Below are positions 26,001-38,000 of a stretch of 64,000 nt of DNA, in pieces. This stretch comes from Gari tellinella (taxonomy: Eukaryota; Mollusca; Bivalvia; Cardiida; Psammobiidae). The stretch's first letter is position 1. Every line of letters begins with the position of its first letter. The notes below the pieces were generated by a model that saw nothing but the letters and a program-made list of their open reading frames with translations, did no database searches and was not told the origin of the DNA. The stretch spans positions 23,216,001 through 23,280,000 of the forward strand of contig OV277863.1 in NCBI GenBank assembly GCA_922989275.2, read 5' to 3'. A program made the position numbers and the translations under genes.

Positions 26001-29000
26001 ATGAAAACTAGTTTTCAGCTTATCAGACAATTTGTTTAAAAAGACGACAATTCAGCATGAACACGTTAAAAACTCTTTGATCAAATCTTCAAAGTTAGCC
26101 GACTTCGCTTCCCCGCTCAACATATTCAACTCACAAGTAGAGTTTGTTGTTTTCTAAAAGTGATTGACAGCGGATTTTACTAATAATTATCCAATTGAAA
26201 TACACCTTTTGGGAGCATGAAACTTCCTATTAGGGTCCAGATGTGAAATTAACAAATGGATAACGTTTCTAAATCTTCGAGTTACGATGTTCGTGTGTAT
26301 GTAATGAGTTTACACGCAGTGATCTGTGAATGATTTTCTGGAATTTTACGAAAAATGCTGAAGATAAAAAATAAACTTGGCGAAAACAAAACACTTTTCA
26401 TGGGAGTATAATTATAAGGTAAATCGTTAATTTCATTCAAGTGTCATATATAAACCAATAATTTGCTGTCTAATTATGATCTATTATGATATCAATATCT
26501 TTTTTTTTATAATGGCAATTTCGAATTGGAATTGAACGTTTGCTAAATAAATGAAACAAGTTGGAAGTTGGTTTCTGTGTGAATCAATCCACAGGTGTCA
26601 GACGCATGCTTTGACCAAATATGCACCTCAAAACACAAATAAAAGGCATAAAACCATAAAAACGTCCTTTTCTATGACCAAACACCATATTCTGACCAAA
26701 AGCTCATTTTTCAAAAAAAAAAAAAATTTTATATTATATATCTAAGGTATATAATATAAACAAAATTTTTTTTTTGAAAAATGAGCTTTTGGTCAGAATA
26801 TGGTGTTTGGTCATAGAAAAGGACGTTTTTATGGTTTTATGCCTTTTATTTGTGTTTTGAGGTGCATATTTGGTCAAAGCATGCGTCTGACACCTGTGAA
26901 TCAATCAGACATTTAAAAACGTTAAGAAAAGTTAAGAAAGTCGCAAACATTTGAACAATTTATCAAAGCGTGCCGATGTTCACACCCTCGCGAAAAATAT
27001 GCTATGCGATTATCAGCGCGTGCCGAATACACAGTCAGTGGCATATTAGACTTGACACGTGTATTTGTTACGCCTCTCGTCTGCAACTTTTCCCTTTCAT
27101 GTATGCCGACATTTCAAAGAGTGTAATCGTAGACATGAAACATATACACAGTGAAAAATGGTAGCTACTTGGGTGTGGCATTAGCGAAAGGAAACTTATC
27201 TTCTACGAAATACGAAGATTAATGCGATGCTATAAGTGGATAAAACAACCCCGACTAACGGAGGATAATACTCACATAGGAACATCGTATGTACACAGTA
27301 TGTAAGCAAAAAATATTTCATTTAATCCCAGTTACTCATTTAAATCACTATTTCACGTTTGCATCAATTAATAATTGTCAAATACGAGTGATATATATAA
27401 TTTTTTAAAAATGGCACGTTGGATCCACAAATGGTACGTTGATGTAGTGGGGCGTTGATGCGATGGGGCGTTGAGACCAGACACCTTATATTGATGATCG
27501 AGTTCAACCTTGTTACTTTCTAAATCAATGACGTATGCGCACTCTTTGCTTGCTCATGGTGACTCGCGCTAGATTCTTCATCGTACTTTGTACATAATCA
27601 GCTGACTTCGGGGCCTGCCATAATTCAATGTCTTAGAGCTGAAGGTCCTCTGTGATGCAAAGTGCACCCCATTGCCTTTGATGATTGCATTCGCCTGTTC
27701 GTGAGCTTGGTCTATTGCTAGGGTTGAGCATTGTCTCATTAAGGATGTTGTGGTCTTAGTGTTACCAATAATTCCTGCTCCTTATTCTTCTATTTATTTA
27801 TCAATTCTTGGATTTTAACTGGATCAGTATGGTTGAATCAACACTTAGGTTTCATCACTACAACGTTTCCATTTCAGAAAGTCTTGGAACGCTTCTATTG
27901 ATAGCTGCATGGTGCATTTTATTCACATATATTTGCCCATACAGCACAAGTTAAACATTTCTATAACAAGTCCATCCTTACAACACACACATCCTTACAA
28001 AACAAAACATATTTGTCTACGGCTGGGTATTGTTGTAGCGATTCAGCAGTGTAGCTGTCATGTCAACATATTACCAATGCAAAATTAGTTTTTGAAAAAG
28101 TGTTCTAACCATAATGCGAAACATCCTATAAGTAAATTTTGTCCAGAATGACGTAGTAGACCTTGTTCTGGTTAGTTAAAATCAGAGCCCTAGTATTAGA
28201 ATTGGCAACCATTGTTGTAAGGAGGAATCGTTGAAAGGGGGACTATTGTAGGGAGACAATAAAGCTTTAGGGTGTTGACATGAATAATCTTTTAAGTATT
28301 CAAATAAAAGTCTATGTAAACCCATAAAACTATAGATACCAAATTCTAAAACTAGCGCTATGAATTTAACAAAGTTGATATATGTCTTCAAGGCGATACT
28401 CTACAATATAAAACGAAGTTCTGGACTAAAAGGTTTTTGATAAGATTTTTTTTATATAGTTTCCTATTTAAATCTATGTAAAGCTAGTGACCCATGGGCG
28501 GGTTGATTAATTACTCCCGGGATATAATGCTTTTAACTACTGGGTATAGGTCTACTACGTTATACTTTAATCAAATACCTAACTTTGCGCTAATCCTATA
28601 TACGATACGTCTTTGTAAGGCTGTTAATCCAGGCGCTGGACCAATTTACTTATATTGCAATACAGTTTCTCTGTATTGCAATATATTACAATATGGTTTT
28701 CAGCGTATTTTATACCACAATATTCTTGATGAAGGAATATGTTATGAATAAACTTGATTGAGGCCTGCTTGGTATTACTATACATAACATATCTAAGTTC
28801 CGGACTTTGTGGATAATATTTTTTTAAATTGTGCAGGCTTTTTTAATGTTGTCGCCATGGCAACCAGAGTGTTTTATTGAATCAATTCGTTTAAAGAGAT
28901 TTGGCTAAAAAATGTCCATCTTGAGTCTGTAATCAGTCATGTGGTTTAGGAGGAGCACATGTAATATGTGTGTTTGATCCCCGAATGATCGTATATGATA

Positions 29001-32000
29001 ACGAAAATAATTGTTTTGGCGGCCATTTTGTTGTTTTTCATGGGAGAATGTGACAGATAGCAGGAATAGATTCAGCACACCTTAATTGTGGTAAAAAGGA
29101 GGTATGTCAACTTTCCTTAAAAAAGCCATTTCCCAAAAGTCCGGCAAAATTATTTTTAGAAATAAATCATAGTTTCAAAATGAGATCATATGAAGGAATT
29201 TCGTTAGTATCTTCGTGTTATAAGGTAGTGTGGACGTGGAAATCGTATTGGAATTAATGCATTAAACAAATGTATAGACTTTAATAACTTTAAATAGTAG
29301 TATAAAAACATAAAAGTTTACACATGGCCCGAGGAAAAGTTCTTTAAAAATTCTTCAAAATTACATGTGGTTAAAGTACAATTGAAAATAGTGAAAATGG
29401 CCGCCATTTTGAATTTTTGGCTACCATCTTGAACAAATAGCAATATTTCGTAATCCACAATTGATGATTTTCATTTTACATCTCATACATGTTAGTATTG
29501 TGTGACTTTTCGAACTGGCATGGATATAACCATAACGACTTAACTTATACAAAATGGAAATGGCGGCCATTTTCAAAATGGCCGCCATCTTGAATCTGCC
29601 AGGGAAATTAAAGTGGCTAACGGCTTTTTTCGGTTGACAATGGTCATGTTAGTAAACCTGCAAAGTGGTTTGCTTGCATCATGAAATGAAGTATTTTTCG
29701 ACTTATGCCCCGGGCTATAATGAACATGTATCACAAAAAAATATTTTCTTTATCCTAGCAGGTGATAGCTTAAAGCATACTATAAGTAAAGCAGAATATG
29801 TATTAAGACACATTATGCTTTACTTTCAACCTGCTTTAAGTGATCACCTACCTTCAATACCAGAAAGAGGCTATCGGGTAAAGGGTTAAATACAATAATT
29901 TAACTACATTACTTGCTAGTGTATAATTTTATATTTTTATTTATAGGAAAAAATAGTCAAAGACACGGACGACTACCGGGATGACTTACAAGCTGCTACA
30001 TGTGTTTTAAGTAAACACAAACAATTTTATAGTAAACTTCTACCTTTGTTACATGCCAGAGTACCCATTGTGAAATATACATTCAATTTATTCAGAACTA
30101 ACTGTGATCTTAGTAGAGGATTGCTGTAAGTATTCATCCTTTGCCTCTATGAGTGACTTATTTTGGGTTTAATCCTTTCCCTCAGGGGAAGCGCCTTTTA
30201 GCACATCAAGTTTATTCCTTCACTCAAGAAAATAGATCCAATTTAATCAGTCATGAATATATAGTATGGGGAACATTTTCTATATTCTAGCACATGGAAG
30301 CTTAAAGCAGGCTGAAAGTAAAGCAGAATGTGCCTTATGCCGCATTCTGCTTTACTTTCAACCTGCTTTAAGTGGTCACCTATATTCAATACTAGAAATA
30401 GGCTATCAGGTAAAGGGTAAATCCTTTCCCTCATAGAAGCGCCTTTTAGCACATTAAGTTTATTCCTTCACTGAAGAAAATAGTTCCAATTTATACAGTC
30501 TTGAAAAGGAACCATTAGAAAAAAATTCTAAATCCTATCAGATGATAGCTAAAAGCAGGCTGAAATTAAAACAGAATGTGCCTTAAGGCACATTCTGCTT
30601 TACTTTCAACCTGCTTTAAGTGGTCACATGTCTTCAAAACTAGAAACAGGCTATGGGGTAAAGGGTTAACCTAATACTTTTTTACAGGGCTCAAGATAGA
30701 GGGAGTAAACGGAACAAATTCAACATTTTTTCACTCATTTCAGCACGAAATCCTACACCTAAATATGACACACAAAAAACTTTCTGATTAAATATACTTT
30801 TATTTAAAAAGATAACTATAAGATAAAAAAAATAATATGAACAGGATACAAAGCAGTTGTAATCAAATATTACAAGAGATTTCATATAAAGAAACTATTG
30901 CATTTATATTTGTTAATATTTATTTGTATATATGTCACCCTATCTCGTTATGTGTATTCATATTTGCTACATGGTGGATTAGTTACTGCCCTGATAGACC
31001 CAGGTCATAGGGTTCCTATAGGAGCACTCTGATCAGGATCTAAACTATTTGCTATTTTAGAGCTGTATTCATTAAACAACTCAGAACTCCAATTAGGCTG
31101 GTTCATGTTTTGGTAACGAAAATAATCCACAACGGAACATAATAACCCATAAGAGTTACTTAGCGTTTAGAGTAGACTCATCCTTTACCAAAAAGTGTAT
31201 GATACATCACATCGTAACATGTGCAGAGTATATTTGTCCTATGCAAACAAAGTAGACCCAGATCAGGTTGCTTCTAAACAAACTCTCTGGTCAAGGTCTT
31301 CATTGTTTGCAATATAGTGTGAAAACAACCATAAATAGTCCGAGATGTGCTAGACTTTATTATATCTTCCCTACTAGAAGTGAGGAAAATATTTTAATTT
31401 CTCATTTCTAACTCTGAGTAGCTTTTTAGCTCACCTGGCACGAAGTGCCAAGGTGAGCTATTGTGATCGCCCTGTGTCCGTCGTCCGTCATCGTTAGTCC
31501 GTCAGTCCGTCGTCAAACTTTTTCTTTAAAGATCTTCTTTTTGGAAACCACGGGGCCAATTTCTTCAAAACTTCATCCTTGTAGGGTACTCTCTCAGATT
31601 TCTTCAAATATAGGTCATCCAATTGAAATTGTGGTTGCCATGGCAATCAATCGAAACAACTTTAAAAATCTTCTTGTCAAAAACTGCTGGTCCGAATTGA
31701 GAAATAATTTTACCCAAATGTGCCATTGGTGACACTCTATCAGATTTCTAAAAATAATTTTCCTATCTTTAAAAACATGGCCGCTAGTGGGTGGGGCAGA
31801 TTTTCCTTATGTTACAGTATAGTAAAAACTTTAAAAATCTTCTTGTCTGAAACCGCTGGTCCGAATTGAAAGTAATTTCACGCAAATGATCCATGGGTGA
31901 CCCTCTACCAGATTTCTTAAAATAATTTTGATATCTAAAAAAACATGGCTGCCAGTGGGTGGGGCACATTTTCCTTATGTTACAGTATAGTAAAAACTTT

Positions 32001-35000
32001 AAAAATCTTCTTCTGTGAAACTGCTGGTCCAAATTGAAAATAATTTTACCCAAATGTGCCATTGGTGCACCTTTATCAGATTTCTTAAAATAATTTTCCT
32101 ATTTTAAAAAACATGGCCGCTAGTGGGTGGGGCAGATTTTCCTTATATGGCTATATAGTGAAAACTTTAAAAATCTTCTTGTCTGAAACCGCTGGTCCGA
32201 TTTGAAAGTAATTTCACACAAATGATCCATGGGTGACCCTCTACCAGATTTCTTAAAATGATTTTGATATCTAAAAAAAACATGGCCGCAAGTGGGTGGG
32301 GCACAATTATCTTATGTTATGTACAGTATAGTAAAAACTTTAAAAATCTTCTTCTGTGAAACTACTGATCCAAATTGAAAATAATTTTACACAAATGATC
32401 CATTCATGACTCTCTACCAGATTTCTTAAAATCATTTTGTTATCTTTAAAATCATGGCTGCCAGTGGGTGGGGCAAGTTTTCCTTATATTTCTGTATAGA
32501 AAATCTTTAAAAATCTTTTTCTCTGATACTATTGATCTGATTTAAGAATATTTTTACACAAATAATGATTCATGGGTGACCCTTTGCCAGTTTTCTTCAA
32601 ATAATCTTCCTAGCTCAAACATGGCCGCCAGAGGGTGGGGATGAATTTACCAATGATGGCTTATAGTGAAAACTTTACCATAACTGGTTCATTACCATGA
32701 CCGTAACCATGGGTACCAGGTGAGCGATTTAGGGCCGCATGCGGCTCTTGTTTGCTTTATTAGGTTACCTTGTGGATATTTTAGGTACCAAAACATGAAC
32801 CAGTCTACTCGGAATTGTGGGTAGTTTAATAAATACAGGTCTGTTCTAGCAAAGTGTAGAACCAGATCAGAGGGCTCCTATAGGGGCCCTCTGATCTAGG
32901 TCTACACTGTTTGCAAATGTAATAAGTATAATATTTTTAACAGGTCCATGGTATTGAAAGAGTTAACCCATTACCTCATAGCCTATTTCTAGTTGTAAAG
33001 AAATATGATCACTTAAAGCAGGTTGAAAGTAAAACAGAATGCGCCTTAATGCACATTCTTCTTTACTTTCAGCCTGCTTTAAGCTATTATCTGCTAGGAT
33101 ATAGAAAATATTTCTTATGATGCATATTCATGACTGTTTAACAGGGAACTATTTCCTTCAGTGGAGGAATAGATTATAGGCGTAAAAGTGTGTGTTTATA
33201 AGGGGAATGGGTTAAACCCTAAAGTGTTAGCACTTTCAGAACTGAGGCTCTTCTAATGAGTGACCACACCATAGGATTGGTGCAGATAATAGAATTTAGC
33301 TTTGGAAATACTTCCATTATCTTGAGCTCATTTTTATGCTGCAGGATTTAGCCAGGGCGTACTGTTTTGCCCTGTCTGTATAACTTAAATCCATTAGTCC
33401 ATAGATGCACATTTTTATGCCTTTGATTTATTCCTCCACTGAAGAAATCTCTTCCACTCTTTACATTCATGAATATGCACCATAAGAAATGGTCATTTTT
33501 CTTCAAAACTAGAAACATACTATGGTATAAAGGATTAATTCTGGCTGTACCATACTAAATGTGATAGAGACTTCATATTTTGCCAGGGTACTCAACTCAT
33601 GTAGCTTTTGAGCTCAGAACAACTTTGGTCATGTCTGGCAAAGGTCATGGTCATTTAGAGGTAAAAAGGCTGAACTGATCATTTGCCATAACTTTAGAAC
33701 TACATGTACATGCAATAGACAGTTCATATTTGGCACGTCATTTGTGTACTCAACATGGTTCTTGGGCTCATGGTCATAATTATCAGGGGGCATAGTGTTT
33801 CATAAACTGATCTTGTCTTTTTCTTGTTATTCTTTTTGCTAGATCTGGGCCGCTGATGGCAGAGATAATGTATTGGTGTAATAATTATGATGATCGATTC
33901 CACCCATTGATGACCGCCATCAAGCTTTCTGCTAAAGTACACAAAGTGACTGAATCTGCTAGTCCTAAACTCAGTAGTAACACATTGTCTATGCTTGTGA
34001 TAGTGTTTCTACAGATCAAGGGCATCCTGCCTCCACTAAGAGATGTGTTTGATTTCCAATGTAAGTATTATATCAGGGCTCGAGTTAAGGGAGAGTAAAC
34101 TTAAGTTTACAAACAATTTCTTCATTAAGGTATAAATTCAAGTTTTCAAACAATTTCTCCTTGAAGGATAAAACTCAAAGTTTTCAAACAATTTCTCCTT
34201 CAAGTCTGCACTAATTAGTATGGTATGACTACTCATTAGCTTGTCTGTTTTGAAGCTTGTCATCACTCCGGCGCCTGCGTTGTCATTGTCGATGGGGTTG
34301 TCGTCCAAAATCTTAACGTTGTTCATAACTTAACAACTACATGTTAAACAAGGAGTTTTCTTGATTTGGGCTAAGTTCTCTAATGAGCAGAAGCCATTTT
34401 TTTGGCCTTAGTTACATAATCAAGGCCCTTAGTTACCACAATAGATCTGGCTACGTCACCAAACACAGTGGATGGCGTAGACATAATCTGCGCAAACATG
34501 CGTAATTTGTCATTGAAAAATGTGTAAAACATGTCAAAAACGAAATAAACGCTATCACTAGCGCGTTAAAGTACTGTATCGATTGCATCAGAAAACGGTA
34601 ACAATTTAACTTAAACGACCGTTTGCACGTTATCGATTGCGAACGGCCTCAGAGGTCGTTAGCCATCACCAACAAGGAAAACAAAATGGCGACCAAATGA
34701 ATTTAATAAAACCAGCGAACAGTCCCGACTTAATTTCTCATCAATAAACCAACATTTTCTGATACTTAATGTATCAAACAAAGCAGCTTACATCTGCGCA
34801 GCTCAATCTTATTTTTATATGTGGTAAAATTGATGCATTTCAGTTGATTTGTACACTTTTGCTTGTGATATTTCAATTTCGTACATAAATCGTTCGTACC
34901 CTTGAAAAGTTAATAAACATGGGGGCGCAATGAGTTATTATTGAAGAGTATTGGTGACGTTAGATGTTGTACTATATGGGTTGTTTGCATCGGTTAACGT

Positions 35001-38000
35001 TGCTGTTCGCTGATACGGTACTTGAACGCGCTACACGTGACACCATCCCAAGGGTATAAATATGCGAGTTTCGATCCGTAACTTCATACGTTCTGATGAG
35101 TTCTAATTTGGAACGAAATTAGTCAAGAAAATTACATACCTCTGCTGGAGTTCCTGCGAGTAGCAAACCATCCTTTTGACCGAATGCAACTACATATGAT
35201 ACAGACTTTATATTTGGTATGTGTACTCACCTCAAACAGATCTTGAGCTGAGAGTAAAATTTGGGTCATGTGACTCATGTCTGACAAAGGTCAAGGTCAT
35301 TCAGACATAAAATAAGGTGGGTTCAATATTTGCCATATCTTTGGAACTGCATGTGATAGAGACTTTATATTTAGCATGTGTATTCAATTCAAGAAGGTCT
35401 TGAACTCGAGACAAGTTGGATCATTTCAGACGAAGTTCAAGGTCATTGAATTGGAGGCCATTCAGAGGTCAAATAGGTGGACTTTAACATTGGTCTTTTT
35501 AACTCACCTGAGCTAGCTCAGGGTGAGCTTTTGCAATCCTTGATTGTCCGTCGTGCGTCGTCCGGCGTCAACAATTTTAGTGTTTACACTCTAGAGGCCA
35601 CAAATTTTATCCAATCTTTCTTAAACTTGCTCAGATGGTATATTGCCATAAGATCTCGGATGAGTTCGATTATGGATGAAATCGGACAAATAGGTCATGA
35701 GTTATCTACCTTTGAACTGCTGAAAATGCATATTTAACAGTGTTTACACTCTAGAGGCCACAGTATTTATCCAATCTTTCTAAAACTTGCCCAGATTGTA
35801 TATGACCATAAGAGTTCAGATGAGTTCGATTGTGGTTGAAATCAGACAAATAGATCAAGAGTGTTATATACCTTTGAATTGCTGAAAATGCCATATTTAA
35901 TAGTGTTTACATTATAGAGATTACAATTTTTATCCAATCTATCTCAAACTTGCTCAGATTGTATATGACTATAAGGATTCAGATGAGTTTGATTATGGTT
36001 GAAATCAGATTTATAGGTTGAGAGTTATCTACCTTTGAATTGCTGAAAATGCCATATTTAACGATGTTTACACTCTAGAGGCCACAAATTTTATCCAATC
36101 TTTCTCAAACTTACTCAGATTGTATATTACCATAAGAATTCAGATGAGATCAATTATGGTTGTAATGAGATCAATAGGTCAAGAGTTATCTACCTTTGAA
36201 TTGCTGAAAATGATATATTTAACAGTGTTTACGCTCTTGAGGCCACAATATTTATCCAAGCTCTCTCAAACTTGCCCAGATTGTATATGACCGTAAGAGT
36301 TCGGAAAAGGGTGATTATGGTCGGAATCGGACAAATAGATCAAGAGATATCTACCTTTGAATTGCTGAAAATGCCATATTTTACAGCGTTTACACTCTTA
36401 CAACTACAGTTTTCAATGGATTTTGATTATACTTGTACACAAAGGATGTAGCTATATGTTCTCGAAGGAGTGCAATTATTGTTGAAATGTAATCATTGTG
36501 GCAATAGTTACCTGCCTTTGATGTACTTTGAAATGCTAGAAAAAGGCTTCATCTCAGTAGTTTAGGCTCTAGTTATCTACCTTTGATGTACTCTACTATG
36601 CTAGAGTAGGTCGACAAAACTTGAATGGATTTAGAATAAAAAGGGTGAAATTCAAAGGTAAAGCTATCAGGCTTCATTACAAATGGTGAGCGATATCAGG
36701 GCCTTCAGGCCCTCTTGTGGAAATACATGTGATACAGATTTGGCATGTGTACTTAACACAAGAAGCTTTTGAGCTCAGTACAACTTAGGTCATGTCAGAC
36801 AAAGGTCAAGGTCATTTACCGGTCAATTTGATATTTCCCATAACTCTGAAACAACATGTGATAGACACTTAATATTTGGCATGTCTACTCAACTCAAGAA
36901 GCTCTTGAGCTCAGTACAAGTTTAGTGATGGCAGACAAAGATCAGGGTCATCTAGAGGTCTTTCAAAGGTCAAATATGTGGAATATAACATTGGCCATAC
37001 TTTTGGAACTACATTTGGCATGTGTTCTCAACGCAAGTAACTCTTGAGCTCAGTACAAGTTTGGTGATGTCAGATAAAGGTCAAGGTCATTTAGAGCCCA
37101 ACAGTAGACAGTGGAACAAAAAGTCAAGACGGACAAAGACATTAAAAATATCTTACTGGTCCTTCTTTATCTATTAGGATAACAAAACAGACAAGCTTTG
37201 GCACCCGCATGTGGTGCTGTCGTTAGAATCGTCTCTTCGAAACAATTTTTAGCTCAGGGTGAGCTTTTGCAATCCTTGAATGTCCAGCGTCCATCTTTAG
37301 TCATTCACCGTGCATCATCAACAATTTAAGTGTTTACACTCTAGAGGTCACAATATTTATTCAATCTTTCTCAAACTTGCCCAGTTCGTTTATTACCATA
37401 AGAGTTCGGATGAGTTTGACTATGGTTGAAATTGGACCAATAGATCAAGAGTTATCCCCCTTTGAATTGCTGAAAATGCCATATTTAACAGTGTTTACAC
37501 TCTAGAGGCCACAATTTTATCCAATCTATCTCAAACTTGTTCAGATTGTATATGACTATAAGAGTTCAGATGAGTACGATAATGGTTGAAATCAGACTAA
37601 TAGGTCTGGTGTTATCAACCTTTGAATTGCTGAAAATGCCATATTTAAAGATGTTTACACTCTAGAGGCCACAATATTTATCCAATATTTTTCAAACTTG
37701 CTCAGATTGTTTATTATCATAAGAGTTCGGATGAGTTATATAATGGTTGAAATTTGACCAATAGATCAAGAGTCATCTACCTTTGAATTGCTGAAAATGC
37801 CATAAATAACACTCTTGCAACTACAGTTTTCAATGTATTTTGATTATACTCGCACACAAAGTATATAGCTATAAGTTCTCGAAGGAGTGTAATTATTGTT
37901 GAAATCTTTTCATTGTGGCAATAGTTATCTGCATTTGATATACTTTGAAATGCTAGAATAGGCATCTTTTAAGTATTGTTTAGGCTCTAGTAATCTGCCC

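Larger units (their letters stand above)
20823..29717. mobile_element. 8.9-kb element with >2-kb terminal inverted repeats, TAA duplication
   Basis: The left terminus TAGCCCGGGGCATAAGGTCG and the right terminus CGACTTATGCCCCGGGCTA are inverted and flanked by TAA (20820-20822; 29718-29720). Similarity continues inward: GATGGCGGCCATTTTC blocks (20962-21165 versus 29395-29600), GTTGCCATGGCAACC (21710 versus 28860), GGTCACTAGCTTTACATAGA (22997 versus 28480), and CTCAACG(T/C)CCC / CAACGTACC motifs at the inner edges (23150-23225 versus 27410-27480). The right arm has about 0.8 kb of extra sequence (27490-28320). The interior has no long reading frame. A 3-bp TAA duplication would fit PIF/Harbinger-type or related elements, but no transposase identifies the class. 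Confidence 0.7.
20708..29889. mobile_element. TTAA-1 MITE split by an 8.9-kb insertion
   Basis: The left half 20708-20820 (TTAACCTTTTCCCCCAAAGA to TTTATACAG) and right half 29718-29889 (TGAACATGTATCAC to GGGTAAAGGGTTAA) join to a normal TTAA-1 copy. Everything between is the long-inverted-repeat element. Confidence 0.75.

Noticed and set aside
26551..26745. 64-codon frame at the hairpin element
   Set aside because: It lies wholly in one arm of a foldback element; no motif.
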